64,000 nt of DNA from Pseudoxanthomonas dokdonensis. Lineage in GTDB: Bacteria > Pseudomonadota > Gammaproteobacteria > Xanthomonadales > Xanthomonadaceae. The notes beneath the pieces are model-generated. The model was not told where the DNA came from. It saw nothing but the letters and a program-made list of their open reading frames with translations, and made no database searches. Position numbers and translations under genes: made by a program. Position 1 is the first letter of the stretch. Every line of letters starts with the position of its first letter. The stretch covers positions 1 through 64,000 of the forward strand of contig NZ_LDJL01000011.1 in assembly GCF_001431405.1 (NCBI RefSeq). The letters run 5' to 3'. This document shows, piece after piece, positions 1-9,898 of this stretch.

Positions 1-159
1 GTAGAGCGCAGCTTGCTGCGCTGGAACTGTCTGGTGACGGGTTCTGTCTGTAGCGCAGCGAGCTGCGCTCTACCAGAGGTGTTGTTGTAGAGCGCAGCTT
101 GCTGCGCTGGAACTGTCTGGTGACGGGTTCTGTCTGTGGCGCAGCGAGCTGCGCTCTAC
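1..159. repeat. Two SMAG/GTAG-type palindromic dimers
   Basis: Two almost identical 73-bp units lie at 1-73 and 87-159. Each starts with GTAG, has a left stem (agcgcagcttgctgcgct), a spacer, then the inverted arm ending in CTAC. The layout fits the dimeric REP-like SMAG elements of Stenotrophomonas. The left unit may continue beyond the window. They lie downstream of zipA, where such elements usually sit as transcribed hairpins. Confidence 0.85.
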
Positions 160-163
160 GGGC

Positions 164-883
164 TCACCAGCGCGGGGCCTTGGTCAGCGGCGGGGCTTCG
201 TGCTGGCGGTCGTAACCGCGCAGTTCTTCGCGGATGTGCTGGATGCGTTGACGGCCAAGGGTGTTGCGGCTGTCATCCAGGACCACGCCGTCCAGCAGTT
301 CGGCCATGCGTTCGACGTTGGGCAGCAGTTTTTCCCAGGCTTCCAGCGCGGTGATCGGCGCTGGCAGGGTCAGGAAGAATGCAATGGCCGGGGTTTCCAG
401 TTCGCGGATGTTGGCCATGTCGAAACTGCCCGGCTGCAGGATGTTGGCCATGCTGAAGACCGGGCCCAGCTCCGGCTTGTTGTCGATCAATCGGTGGAAC
501 ACATTCATGTGACCGAAGGTCAGCCCGGTCTTTTCCGCGGCGACCACGATGTCCTCGCCGCGCAGGGTGTTGCCGGCCTTGGCCGCCACGTACAGCGAGA
601 CGATCTTGTCGAAATCCTGGTTCGGACGCTTGCCCAGGTCCGATTCAACCGCGGCCGCCCCCAGCCCCAGCTCCGGCTGGCTGACTTCATCGCCGCTGTA
701 ATCGGCACGTTCGATTTCGTCGTCGGTGGCCAGGCTCGGCTCGACCCGGGTGTTGTCGCGTTCGCCCGGCTCCAGCCGGCGGCCCTGACTGGGCTTCTTG
801 GGGCGGCCAAAGAAAAAGATGGTCGCCAGCAGGATGACGCCGGCAATCAGGATGCCGATTCGAAGCATTGCCATGTCGGACAC
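164..883 (-). CDS. zipA: Cell division protein ZipA
   Basis: Bitopic inner-membrane protein that tethers FtsZ to the membrane at the Z-ring. The 239-residue product starts with a single N-terminal membrane helix (about residues 6-23), then a basic stretch with RPKK and an acidic linker. The C-terminal FtsZ-binding domain covers roughly residues 100-225. I chose the GTG at 883 because it gives the family N-terminus (MSDMAMLRIG) and has GGAG about 8 nt upstream. An in-frame start further upstream would run through the 15-bp tandem repeats and into smc. It lies 70 bp downstream of smc in the same direction, the usual xanthomonad order. Confidence 0.93.
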   Translation of the reverse strand: MSDMAMLRIGILIAGVILLATIFFFGRPKKPSQGRRLEPGERDNTRVEPSLATDDEIERADYSGDEVSQPELGLGAAAVESDLGKRPNQDFDKIVSLYVAAKAGNTLRGEDIVVAAEKTGLTFGHMNVFHRLIDNKPELGPVFSMANILQPGSFDMANIRELETPAIAFFLTLPAPITALEAWEKLLPNVERMAELLDGVVLDDSRNTLGRQRIQHIREELRGYDRQHEAPPLTKAPRW

Positions 884-900
884 GTTGGGGTTCTCCGCCA

Positions 901-960
901 GTTCTTGTTCAGACCGTTCTTGTTCAGACCGTTCTTGTTCAGACCGCTCTCGTTCAGGCC
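901..960. repeat. Four 15-bp tandem repeats between smc and zipA
   Basis: Three identical copies of gttcttgttcagacc (901-945) are followed by a fourth with three differences (946-960). The fourth contains the smc stop codon (954-956), so the array seems to have grown from the smc 3' end into the smc-zipA spacer. Confidence 0.9.
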
Positions 961-3900
961 GCGCCAGCCAGGCGCGCGGCTTCTTCCAGGTCGACCGACA
1001 CCAGCCGGCTGACGCCCGGTTCCCGCATGGTAACGCCACTGAGCTGGTTGGCGGCTTCCATGGTCGCCTTGTTATGGCTGACGAACAGGAACTGTACCTT
1101 CTCGCTCATCTCCTTGACCATGTTGGCGAGGCGACCAACGTTGGCTTCGTCCAGCGGTGCGTCGACTTCGTCGAGCAGACAGAACGGCGCCGGATTGAGC
1201 TGGAAGATGGCGAATACCAGCGCCACCGCGGTCATTGCCTTCTCACCACCGGACAGCAGCGAGATGTTGGACACGCGCTTGCCCGGCGGCCGCGCCATGA
1301 TCGAGACGCCGGTGTCGAGCAGATCCTCGCCAGTCAGTTCCAGATAGGCATGGCCACCGCCGAACAACCGCGGATACAGCTGCTGGACGCCGGCATTGAC
1401 CCGGTCGAAGGTGTCCTTGAAGCGGCCACGGGTTTCGCGATCGATCTTGCGGATGGCTTCTTCCAGGGTTTCCAGCGCGGTGGTCAGGTCGGCGTTCTGC
1501 GCGTCCAGATATTCGGAACGCTGCGAGGCTTCGCCGTACTCATGGATGGCGGCCAGGTTGACCGGTTCCAGCCGGCGCATGCGGCCATCGATCTGGTTGA
1601 CCAGTTGTTCCCAGTCGCTGACGTTGGCTACTTCCGGCAAGGTGTTGATGACATCTTCGAGGACGAAGCCGGCGGCGACCACCGCCTCGGACAACTGGTC
1701 GGCCTTCAGCACCAGCGCCTGCTGATCGAGCTTGCGCTGCGAGATGCGCTCGCGCTGGGCCAGCGATTGTTCATCGCGCTGGTGGCGGGTCTGCTCGTAT
1801 TGGCGCAACTGGTTGTCGATCCCTTCCAGCACCGAGCGCGCCTCGCCCAGTGCGCGGTCGGCGGTGACCCGGTGTTCCAGCGCGGCCTGGCGCTGGGCTT
1901 CCAGATCCTGCACCGGCGTATCGCCGTCGTTGAGCTGCGAGGTCAGTTCGGCGACCCGCGAGTCCAGCTGCCCGCGCTGGCTGCCCATTCGATCCAGCGC
2001 CTGGCTCAACGAGGCAATCTGGGTGCGCTGGTTTTCCAGGGTCAGTGCCAGTGCGTGGGTAGCGTCGCGCGATGCGCGGGCGGCTTCGCGGGCCTGGTCG
2101 CGGGCATCGACCAGCTGCCGGCGTTCGGCTTCCAGTGCCTGCCGGCTGCCTTCCAGATCGCCCATGCGGGTAACCGCGTCTTCGAGTTTGGAGCGCGCTT
2201 CGCGGGCCTGTTCGCGGCTGGCGTCCAGGGTTTCAATCAGTTGCGCCAGTTCGCTGTCGACCTTGTCCATCCGCGCACGGGTCGATTCCAGCCGGCCTTG
2301 CTGGCTTTGCAGCTGGCCGGCCAGTTCGGAGACGCTGCGGTGGGCCATGTACAGCGCACGCTGGGCATCCTCGCGTTGTTGTTCGGCGGCCAGCAACTGG
2401 TCACGCAGCGTCGCCTGCCGGTGTTCAAGTTCGGCTTCACGCTGCTGCAGGGTCTGGATTTCCGTACGCAGCGCCTGGATGTCGCGCTCGCGCAGCAGTG
2501 CGCCCTGCTTGGCAGCACCCGAGCGGACGATACGCACCCAACCGGCGCCGAGACGCTCGCCGTCACGGGTGATCACCGATTCGCCCGCATCCAGAGTCGG
2601 CAACAACTGCCGCGCGGCGTTCAGATCATCGGCCACGTGCAGGCGCGCCAGCAGCCGGCGGATCGCGGTGGGGCCCTGCACCTTGGCCGCCAGCGAGGTG
2701 GCGGCGACCTGCAGCGGCGCGGTGTCACCCGATACCAGTGCGATGCGGCCTTCGCCAAGTTCACCCAATGCATCGACCAGCGCTTCCGGGGCGTCAATCA
2801 ACACGCCTTCGATCAGCTGACCGAGCGCGCCTTCAACCGCGTTTTCCCAACCGGGTTCGACGCTCAGCGACTCACCGACGCGGCGGGCGTCATCCAGCCC
2901 GCGCGCCTTCAGCCATGCCACCGCCGCGCCCTGCTCCTGGCCGAGCGCGGCATGTTGCAGGGTTTCCAATGAAGACAGCCGACCACGCGCTTCCTGTGCC
3001 TGTTTGCGCAGATTCGACAGCTCAGTCTGGGTGCTGCGTTGCTGCTCCTGCACGTCGCTGGCGGCCTGCTTGCGGGCCTCGACCTGCTCGGTCAGGGTTT
3101 CCAGCGATTCCTTCTGGGTGTCGTGCTGTTCCTGCAGTTGCTCGAACGCCGCGGCCAGTGCGCTCAGATCCAGGCCGCTGCGTTCGCTGGCCAATGCCTC
3201 GCGGCGACGTTCGGCTTCCAGCGCTTGGCGGTCGAGGTAATCGACGCGGGTGCGTTCGACATCACCAGCGCGTGAGGCCTCGGCCGAGTCGCGGCTATGG
3301 GTTTCCCAGCGCTGCTGCCAGTCGGACAGGCGCGCTTCGGCCTCCTGCAGCGCGTCCTGCTTGAACAGGTCTTCTTCGCGCATCTGTTCCAGCTGCGGCT
3401 CGGCATCGGCCACCGACTCGCGCAATACATTCAATCGGGTCTGGTCGCCGCTGATGTGCTGGCCCAGTTCGGCCAGAGCGGTCGCCGCCTCTTCATGCGC
3501 CTTGCGCACGCGCTCGGTCAAATCGCGTTGATGCTGGATCTGCTGCTCGACCCGGGCCAGCGTACTGCCCACCTGATAGACCTCGCCCTGCGCCCGGCTC
3601 AATGCCTCGACCGCTTCCTCGCGGCGCACGCGATCGGTCTCGATCCGGCTTTCGGCCTCGCGCTGCTCGGCGATCAGCTGCTGCAGCTTGGTTTCTTCCT
3701 GCGCCAGCGCCTCGCGCAGACCGCGCAGTCGACCATCCAGGCCGCGGTACTCGAGCGCCTTCCATTCGGCGTCCTTGACCTTGCGTTCTTCCTGCAGCGC
3801 CTGGTACTGCTCGGCCTGCTTGGCCTGGCGCTTCAGATGCTCCAGTTGTTTGGTGATTTCCTCGCGCAGGTCACCCAGACGGTCGAGATTTTCGCGGGTA

Positions 3901-4457
3901 TGGCGGATGCGGGTTTCGGTTTCCTTGCGGCGTTCCTTGTACTTGGAGATGCCGGCGGCTTCTTCCAGATACACGCGCAGGTCTTCCGGGCGCGCTTCGA
4001 TGATCTGGCTGATCATGCCCTGCTCGATGATCGAGTAGCTGCGCGGGCCGAGGCCGGTACCGAGGAACAGATCGGTGATGTCGCGGCGCCGGCACTTGGT
4101 GCCATTGAGGTAATAGCTGCTGGTGCCGTCGCGGCTGACCAGACGCTTGACCGAGATTTCATTGAAGGCGGCGAACTCACCGGAGATGGTGTGGTCGCTG
4201 TTGTCGAAGATCAGCTCGACGGTGGCCTGCGAGACCGGCTTGCGCGCGGCCGAACCGGAAAAGATCACGTCGGTCAGCGAATCACCGCGCAGGCGGCTGG
4301 CCGAGCTCTCGCCCATCACCCAGCGCACCGCGTCGATGATGTTGGACTTGCCGCAGCCATTGGGGCCGACCACCCCGGTCATGTTGGTCGGCAGGTGCAG
4401 CGTGGTCGGATCCACGAAGGATTTGAAACCGGCTAGCTTGATGGTGGAAAGGCGCAT
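954..4457 (-). CDS. smc: Chromosome segregation ATPase SMC
   Basis: Structural maintenance of chromosomes protein, which acts in chromosome compaction and segregation. The 1167 residues match family length. The Walker A motif GPNGCGKSN is at residues 31-39. Long coiled-coil arms flank a hinge near the middle, and the C-terminal ATPase half carries LLSGGEK and LLDEVDAPLD (signature and Walker B). The ATG at 4457 gives the standard MRLSTIKLAGFKSF start and has AGGAAA upstream; in-frame extension upstream looks non-coding. No scpA/scpB genes are in the window. Confidence 0.97.
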   Translation of the reverse strand: MRLSTIKLAGFKSFVDPTTLHLPTNMTGVVGPNGCGKSNIIDAVRWVMGESSASRLRGDSLTDVIFSGSAARKPVSQATVELIFDNSDHTISGEFAAFNEISVKRLVSRDGTSSYYLNGTKCRRRDITDLFLGTGLGPRSYSIIEQGMISQIIEARPEDLRVYLEEAAGISKYKERRKETETRIRHTRENLDRLGDLREEITKQLEHLKRQAKQAEQYQALQEERKVKDAEWKALEYRGLDGRLRGLREALAQEETKLQQLIAEQREAESRIETDRVRREEAVEALSRAQGEVYQVGSTLARVEQQIQHQRDLTERVRKAHEEAATALAELGQHISGDQTRLNVLRESVADAEPQLEQMREEDLFKQDALQEAEARLSDWQQRWETHSRDSAEASRAGDVERTRVDYLDRQALEAERRREALASERSGLDLSALAAAFEQLQEQHDTQKESLETLTEQVEARKQAASDVQEQQRSTQTELSNLRKQAQEARGRLSSLETLQHAALGQEQGAAVAWLKARGLDDARRVGESLSVEPGWENAVEGALGQLIEGVLIDAPEALVDALGELGEGRIALVSGDTAPLQVAATSLAAKVQGPTAIRRLLARLHVADDLNAARQLLPTLDAGESVITRDGERLGAGWVRIVRSGAAKQGALLRERDIQALRTEIQTLQQREAELEHRQATLRDQLLAAEQQREDAQRALYMAHRSVSELAGQLQSQQGRLESTRARMDKVDSELAQLIETLDASREQAREARSKLEDAVTRMGDLEGSRQALEAERRQLVDARDQAREAARASRDATHALALTLENQRTQIASLSQALDRMGSQRGQLDSRVAELTSQLNDGDTPVQDLEAQRQAALEHRVTADRALGEARSVLEGIDNQLRQYEQTRHQRDEQSLAQRERISQRKLDQQALVLKADQLSEAVVAAGFVLEDVINTLPEVANVSDWEQLVNQIDGRMRRLEPVNLAAIHEYGEASQRSEYLDAQNADLTTALETLEEAIRKIDRETRGRFKDTFDRVNAGVQQLYPRLFGGGHAYLELTGEDLLDTGVSIMARPPGKRVSNISLLSGGEKAMTAVALVFAIFQLNPAPFCLLDEVDAPLDEANVGRLANMVKEMSEKVQFLFVSHNKATMEAANQLSGVTMREPGVSRLVSVDLEEAARLAGAA

Positions 4458-4860
4458 ACGGCTTGGGTTTCCTGGCTTCGCAGTCGCTCGCAGGCGACGC
4501 GCCGCCATAAATGTGATTTTGGATTAAATGTGTCCGGCAAGCTTTTGAAATCAAAGACAAATGCTTGTCAGGCAACGCCAAAGCGACCCATGAGTATAAC
4601 GGCCTGTCCGGTCCCGCGGCGACCGCGCCGGCCGTGGGTCAGGCGCTTCGCCGGCAAAGCGGCAGCCCCGGCGGTGGCGACACCCGCCGCTCGCCGCGGC
4701 CCAGCTCGTCCGGCCCGCCACCTGGGGCTTCGGCGACCTCCTTTCCCGGGCATGGTTGCGGCAGTAACCGTTGCCGTGGCAGTGCCGTCCGCGGCTGGCC
4801 CTGTTACGATTGCGGGGTTTGATTCCATCTCTCCCCTCCCCACTGCACAGGCTCCGACTC
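4458..4860. other. Intergenic region between divergent smc and aminotransferase genes
   Basis: About 400 bp with no ORF I would call a gene. The smc-proximal part (about 4510-4600) is A+T-richer than its surroundings and is the likely smc promoter region. The remainder is very G+C-rich. No clear operator or RNA was seen. Confidence 0.5.
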
Positions 4861-6063
4861 GTGTCCCAATTTGCATCCGTCGAACTGGTCCCCGGCGACC
4901 CCATCCTGGGTCTGACCGACGCTTACAACGCTGACACTCGCCCCGGCAAGGTCAACCTTGGCGTTGGCATCTATTACGACGAACAGGGCCGCATCCCGCT
5001 GCTCAAATGCGTGGAACAGGTGGAAAAAGCCCTCGCCGATGCCGCCAAGCCGCGCGGCTATCTGCCAATTGACGGGCTGGCCGCCTACGATCTGGAAACC
5101 CAGAAGCTGCTGTTTGGCGCCGACTCCGAACTGCTGTCGGCCGGCCGGGTGGCGACCTCGCAGACCATCGGTGGCAGCGGAGCCTTGCGGGTTGGCGCCG
5201 ACTTCCTGAAGAAGACCCTGCCCAAGGCCAGGATTGCGATCAGCAACCCGAGCTGGGAGAACCACCGGGTGGTGTTCGGCAATGCCGGTTTCGAGGTCAG
5301 TGACTACCGCTACTACGACCCGGCCAGCCATGGCCTGGATTTCGATGGCATGCTGGAAGATCTGGGCAAGCTGGAGGCCGGCACCGTGGTCCTGCTGCAT
5401 GCCTGCTGCCATAACCCGACCGGCGTTGATCTGACCGCTGGCCAGTGGCAACAGGTGGTCGAACTGGTCAAGCAACGGCAGTTGCTGCCATTCATCGACA
5501 TCGCCTACCAGGGCTTCGACAAGGGCACCGACGCCGACGCCACCGCCATCCGCCTGTTCGGCGCATCGGGCATACCGGCATTCGTGGTCGCCAGTTCCTA
5601 CTCGAAATCTTTCTCGCTGTATGGCGAGCGCGTGGGCGCGTTGTCGATCGTCGCCGCCGACCGTGACGAAGCCAAGCGCGTGCAGTCCAACATCAAGCGC
5701 ACCATCCGCGCCAACTGGTCCAGCCCGTCGACCCACGGCGCGGCGCTGGTGGCTGGCGTGCTGGGCAGCACCGAACTGCGTGCGATGTGGGAAAGCGAGC
5801 TGGGCGAAATGCGCGATCGCATCCATCGCCTGCGCGCCGGCCTGGTCAGCAAGCTGGCCACGCTGGGCGCACCGGAGTTCGCCTTCATCCAGCAGCAGGC
5901 CGGCATGTTCTCCTATTCCGGGCTGAGCAAGGAACAGGTAGACCGCCTGCGCGATCAGTACGCCATCTATGCCGTCGGCACCGGTCGCATCTGCGTGGCC
6001 GCGCTCAGTTCCAGCAGCCTGGACCGGGTGGCCGAAGCGGTGTACGCGGTCAGCCGCGGCTGA
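4861..6063 (+). CDS. tyrB: Aspartate/aromatic amino acid aminotransferase (class I)
   Basis: PLP-dependent fold-type I aminotransferase, 400 residues, cytoplasmic. It transfers amino groups between aspartate or aromatic amino acids and 2-oxoglutarate. The PLP Schiff-base lysine is K249 in SYSKSF, and HNPTG (N185 region) binds the cofactor. The GTG at 4861 gives the family N-terminus (FASVELVPGDPILGL). It has no strong Shine-Dalgarno, but upstream in-frame sequence looks non-coding. The gene is monocistronic, convergent with the sensor kinase gene and closed by a hairpin. Whether substrate preference is aspartate or aromatic cannot be read from sequence alone. Confidence 0.9.
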   Translation: MSQFASVELVPGDPILGLTDAYNADTRPGKVNLGVGIYYDEQGRIPLLKCVEQVEKALADAAKPRGYLPIDGLAAYDLETQKLLFGADSELLSAGRVATSQTIGGSGALRVGADFLKKTLPKARIAISNPSWENHRVVFGNAGFEVSDYRYYDPASHGLDFDGMLEDLGKLEAGTVVLLHACCHNPTGVDLTAGQWQQVVELVKQRQLLPFIDIAYQGFDKGTDADATAIRLFGASGIPAFVVASSYSKSFSLYGERVGALSIVAADRDEAKRVQSNIKRTIRANWSSPSTHGAALVAGVLGSTELRAMWESELGEMRDRIHRLRAGLVSKLATLGAPEFAFIQQQAGMFSYSGLSKEQVDRLRDQYAIYAVGTGRICVAALSSSSLDRVAEAVYAVSRG

Positions 6064-6087
6064 GACATCGCTTTCCTGCAATCAACA

Positions 6088-6114
6088 ACAACGCCGGCTT
6101 GATGCCGGCGTTGT
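6088..6114 (+). terminator. Hairpin between convergent genes
   Basis: A perfect 11-bp stem (acaacgccggc, 6088-6098, paired with 6104-6114) has a 5-nt loop. It lies 24 bp after the aminotransferase stop. There is no good T-run, so it may act as a weak or bidirectional terminator. Confidence 0.6.
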
Positions 6115-6189
6115 CGTCTGTGGGTCAACTCCCCCATCCACAACGACACAACGAAGCCAGGCTCGCGGACAGGCGCGGGTGCGGCTGCG

Positions 6190-9100
6190 CTACGGCTGAA
6201 CGGCGGCTTCGAGGTCGACGATCAGAGCATCGGTCAGCTGCAGCAACCTCGTGCGCAGCTGCTCCACGGTTGCCAATGCGACGCCCTCCTGTTCGCATGC
6301 CTGTTCCAGCGCTTCGGCTGCCTGCATCAGCGACTCCGCGGCCAACATCGCCGCGCCGCCCTTGATCCGGTGCGCGACCTTGCCCATCACTTGCGGATCA
6401 CCGGCCTCGGCCAGCTGCAGACGGTCGCCGCGACTGGCTTCCAGCATCTTGTCCAGCAACAGGTTTACCGACGACGGCGTGGCACCGGTGATGCGTGACA
6501 GTTGTGCCCGGTATGCATGCAGGCGCTGCTGCTGGTCGTCACCGCGACCGGCCTGGCTGACCATCGCCAGCGCGCTCTCCAGGCGGGACAATTCGATCGG
6601 TTTGAACAGGCAATCATTCATGCCGGCATTGATGCAGCGTTGCCGCACCTGTTGCTGGGCATTGGCGGTAAAGCCCAGGATCACGCAGGCAGGCCGGCTC
6701 TGCTGGCTTTCCTGTTGGCGGATCGCACGCGCCAGTTGATAACCGTCCATTTCCGGCATGCTGCAGTCGGTGATGACCACATCGAAGCGGCCTTGCGACC
6801 ACACCGCCAGTGCCTCGCGGCCATCGGCGCATGCCACCACGTCCTGTCCCAGGTGTTCCAACTGGCTTTGCAGCAGCATCCGGTTGGCCGGATGGTCATC
6901 GGCGACCAGCACGCGCAGGCGAGCGGCCGACGGGATTGATTCAACGCTCTCCGGCGGCGCGATTGCCACTGGTGCTTCGCTGCTGGCGACAGCGAAGTTC
7001 AAATGCACGGTGGTGCCTCGGCCGGCTTCGCTGCACAGTTGCAGCGATCCATTCATCATCTGGCACAGGGTCTTGCTGATGAACAGACCCAGTCCGGTAC
7101 CGCCACGCGCACCCTTGGCCTGATAGAAAGGCGATGCCAGTTTTTCCTGCTCTTCGACCGATATGCCGATGCCGGTGTCTTTGACCTCCACCGAAAAAGG
7201 TACCAGCCCATCTGTTGCAGGTTGCCGCTGCACGTGCACATCAATGCCACCATGATCGGTGTACTTGACCGCATTGCCGACGATGTTGAACAGCACCTGC
7301 TTGAAGCGGATCGGATCCAGCAGCAGCCAGCCATCCAGGGTCGGGTCGAAATCCAGCGACAGCCGCAGGCCTTTCTGCTCGCAGGTGCCCTGGAACAGCT
7401 GCATCACCGAGTCCAGGATCGGGCGCAGGCGGGTCGGCGCCGGTTCGATGACGATGTTGCCTGATTCGATCTTGGAGATGTCGAGGATGTCACCCAGCAG
7501 CTCCAGCAGGCTGACCGCTGAATCGTGCGCGACCCGCAGCATCTGCTTCTCGTTGGCACCCTGTTTTTTCAGCGCCAGATCCAGCATGCCGATCACGGCA
7601 TTGAGCGGGGTCCGGATCTCGTGGCTCATGGTTGCCAGGAAGGTGCTCTTGCTGTGGTTGGCTTCGTCGGCAAGTTCCTTGGCCCGCTTGAGTTCATCGA
7701 TGAGCTCACGGCGCTCGGTCATGTCGATCCAGCCGCCGATCACGCCGATGGCCTGGCCGGCGGCATCCTGGTAGGGGATCACCCAGTGATAGATGTCGAC
7801 CGGCCGACCATGGATCAGCACACGGCGATCTTCCATGATGCGTTCCTGCAACGCCATCGCCTTGTAGTGCGCGGCGCTGAAATCACGGACGCTCTGCGGG
7901 TCCAGCATGCCCTCGCCCACTGGCCGGTCAAGGGCGAGCGCATCGGCACTGGTGCCCAGCGCTTCCAGATAGGCGGTGTTGTGCAGCACCAGTCCCCGGC
8001 GCGTGTCCCAGGCATACTTCGGGTTCGGCATGCCATTGACCATGGTCCGCAGAAAGCTGAGCTGGCCTTCCATCGCTTCTTCGGCCAGCTTGCGACGGCG
8101 GATCTGGCTGCGCAGATAGGTGTTCCAGATAATCACGCCAGCGGCGATGCACAGGAACAGGATGATCGCGCGATAGATCACGCGCCGGTAATCGACCCAC
8201 GAGGCGACCACGGCCGGCGCCTTGTCACGCCAGCGATTGGCCATCACACTCAATTCGTTGGGACTGACTTCCAGCAGGAAACCGTCGAGGAACCGGGCCA
8301 GGCCTTCGTCCTCACGACGCACCGCGAACGATGACTCGGACGGTGGAAAATCGACGACATTGCGGATCTCCATCTTGCCGGGGTAGTAGCGCGAGATGAA
8401 GTAATTGGCATTGATGGCCGGTTGCAGGACCGCGTCGGCCTTGTCTTCGGCCAGCAACGAAAAAGCGTCAGACACACCGTGCGCCGCTTCGATGCGGATT
8501 TTCGGATGGGTCCTGCGCAGCAGCGGTATCAACGCATGATGACGCGGCAGCGCCAGCGTTTTCCCTTCCAGATCCGACAATGACCGGATCCCTGAACCCG
8601 CGCGCACCGCCAGCACCCAGGGGCTGGAAAGATAACTGCGCGAGAAGCGCAGGGTACGTTCCCGCTCAGGCGTATCGCTCAGGTCAGCGACCACATCGAC
8701 CTCGCCACGTTCCAGCGCCTCGATGGCATCACCGATGTCCGAATAGGGAGTCAGCTGCATCTCCAGCCCGGACTTGCCCTGCAGCGCCGACAACAGGTCG
8801 GCGGTCACGCCGTAATAGACCCCGTCCTCGCCCATGTACGACAGTGGCGCGTAGTTCCTGGGCACGCCGATCCTCAGTCGCTGATGAGCCTTCCGCCAGG
8901 CGATGGCCTCATCCGACAGCATCATGCGCTGATCGCCGGCGACGCCGCCGCCACTCCAGCGCTCGACCGCGCGTGCCAGCTCGCCGTCGGCCTTCAGCGC
9001 CAGCAGCGCCGCATCCAGAATGTCGAGCAGTGGCCGATGCCGATCGTCGACCAGGTAATGGAACGATTCGCCGGTCTGGCCGACGCTGCCGACGATACGC

Positions 9101-9897
9101 AATTCGTTGGAGAAGTTGCGGTTGACGAAGTAGTACGCGGAAATCGAATCACCCACGAACGCCTCGGCGTCGCCATAGGCGACCGCCGCCAATGCGTCGA
9201 AGGCGCTCGGGTAGCTCTTCACCGCGTCGCTACTGACCAGCTTGCGGGCAGCATCGGCGCCCATCCGGTGGCTGCTGTAGGTCAGCAGCGAGATCCGGGG
9301 CGCATGCTCACCCCGGAATGTGTCCCCGATCAGCCGGACCAGGACCAGTCCGTTGGTGGCTATGGGCAGCGTCGGCAGGCCGCGGTCATGCTTGTCGTCC
9401 GCGTGGGGACTGAAGATGAAGTCCACTTCGCCAACGCGCAGTGCGCGCAGCAGATCAGCGCGACTGCGGTAACGACGCAACTGGATGGGAACATGCAGGC
9501 TGGCACCGATCTGTCCCGCCACGTCGGCGGCCAATCCTTCCCAGTGCTCGCCATCGACATTCATGGCCAACGGCGGATAGTCTTCCGTTTCGATGCCCAG
9601 CACCAGTTCCGGCTTCGCCTTCAGCCAGGCCTGTTGCCGGGGATTCAATGCCACCTGTACGCCACTGCCCGCTGATCGATCCAGCAGCTTGAGTGCCGGT
9701 GCTGAAGTCTGATCCGCCGCCTGCCGCGCGGCCGCCTGCTGCGCATATGCAGGTTGGCAGGCCAGCAACACAAGCAACAACAACGCCACGGCCAGAGCAA
9801 CCCGCTGCGCAGCCCATGACATCCACAGGCCATTGCCTGTGGCCGTTGTCTTCCCGCGCGTTGTGCCCCGCTCTACCGCATGGCGATTACAGGACAT
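6190..9897 (-). CDS. BvgS/EvgS-type hybrid sensor histidine kinase
   Basis: Unorthodox two-component sensor, 1235 residues. In order it has a signal peptide or N-terminal membrane segment (ends near PAYAQ), two periplasmic SBP_bac_3 (Venus flytrap) domains, a membrane helix (about residues 565-585) and a PAS domain. These are followed by HisKA with SHEIRTPLN (His near 757), HATPase, a receiver domain with TDCSMPEMDG (Asp near 1041) and a C-terminal HPt domain with HRIKGGAAM (His near 1174). The ATG at 9897 sits one base after the upstream regulator stop (TGATATG) and has AGGT upstream, so the two genes are translationally coupled. The ligand is unknown; BvgS relatives sense small molecules or pH. 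Confidence 0.93.
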   Translation of the reverse strand: MSCNRHAVERGTTRGKTTATGNGLWMSWAAQRVALAVALLLLVLLACQPAYAQQAAARQAADQTSAPALKLLDRSAGSGVQVALNPRQQAWLKAKPELVLGIETEDYPPLAMNVDGEHWEGLAADVAGQIGASLHVPIQLRRYRSRADLLRALRVGEVDFIFSPHADDKHDRGLPTLPIATNGLVLVRLIGDTFRGEHAPRISLLTYSSHRMGADAARKLVSSDAVKSYPSAFDALAAVAYGDAEAFVGDSISAYYFVNRNFSNELRIVGSVGQTGESFHYLVDDRHRPLLDILDAALLALKADGELARAVERWSGGGVAGDQRMMLSDEAIAWRKAHQRLRIGVPRNYAPLSYMGEDGVYYGVTADLLSALQGKSGLEMQLTPYSDIGDAIEALERGEVDVVADLSDTPERERTLRFSRSYLSSPWVLAVRAGSGIRSLSDLEGKTLALPRHHALIPLLRRTHPKIRIEAAHGVSDAFSLLAEDKADAVLQPAINANYFISRYYPGKMEIRNVVDFPPSESSFAVRREDEGLARFLDGFLLEVSPNELSVMANRWRDKAPAVVASWVDYRRVIYRAIILFLCIAAGVIIWNTYLRSQIRRRKLAEEAMEGQLSFLRTMVNGMPNPKYAWDTRRGLVLHNTAYLEALGTSADALALDRPVGEGMLDPQSVRDFSAAHYKAMALQERIMEDRRVLIHGRPVDIYHWVIPYQDAAGQAIGVIGGWIDMTERRELIDELKRAKELADEANHSKSTFLATMSHEIRTPLNAVIGMLDLALKKQGANEKQMLRVAHDSAVSLLELLGDILDISKIESGNIVIEPAPTRLRPILDSVMQLFQGTCEQKGLRLSLDFDPTLDGWLLLDPIRFKQVLFNIVGNAVKYTDHGGIDVHVQRQPATDGLVPFSVEVKDTGIGISVEEQEKLASPFYQAKGARGGTGLGLFISKTLCQMMNGSLQLCSEAGRGTTVHLNFAVASSEAPVAIAPPESVESIPSAARLRVLVADDHPANRMLLQSQLEHLGQDVVACADGREALAVWSQGRFDVVITDCSMPEMDGYQLARAIRQQESQQSRPACVILGFTANAQQQVRQRCINAGMNDCLFKPIELSRLESALAMVSQAGRGDDQQQRLHAYRAQLSRITGATPSSVNLLLDKMLEASRGDRLQLAEAGDPQVMGKVAHRIKGGAAMLAAESLMQAAEALEQACEQEGVALATVEQLRTRLLQLTDALIVDLEAAVQP

Positions 9898-9898
9898 A

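Noticed and set aside
4530-4934. Possible small gene between smc and the aminotransferase
   Set aside because: Several overlapping short frames exist on both strands, all Arg/Pro/Ala-rich and without ribosome sites or family match.
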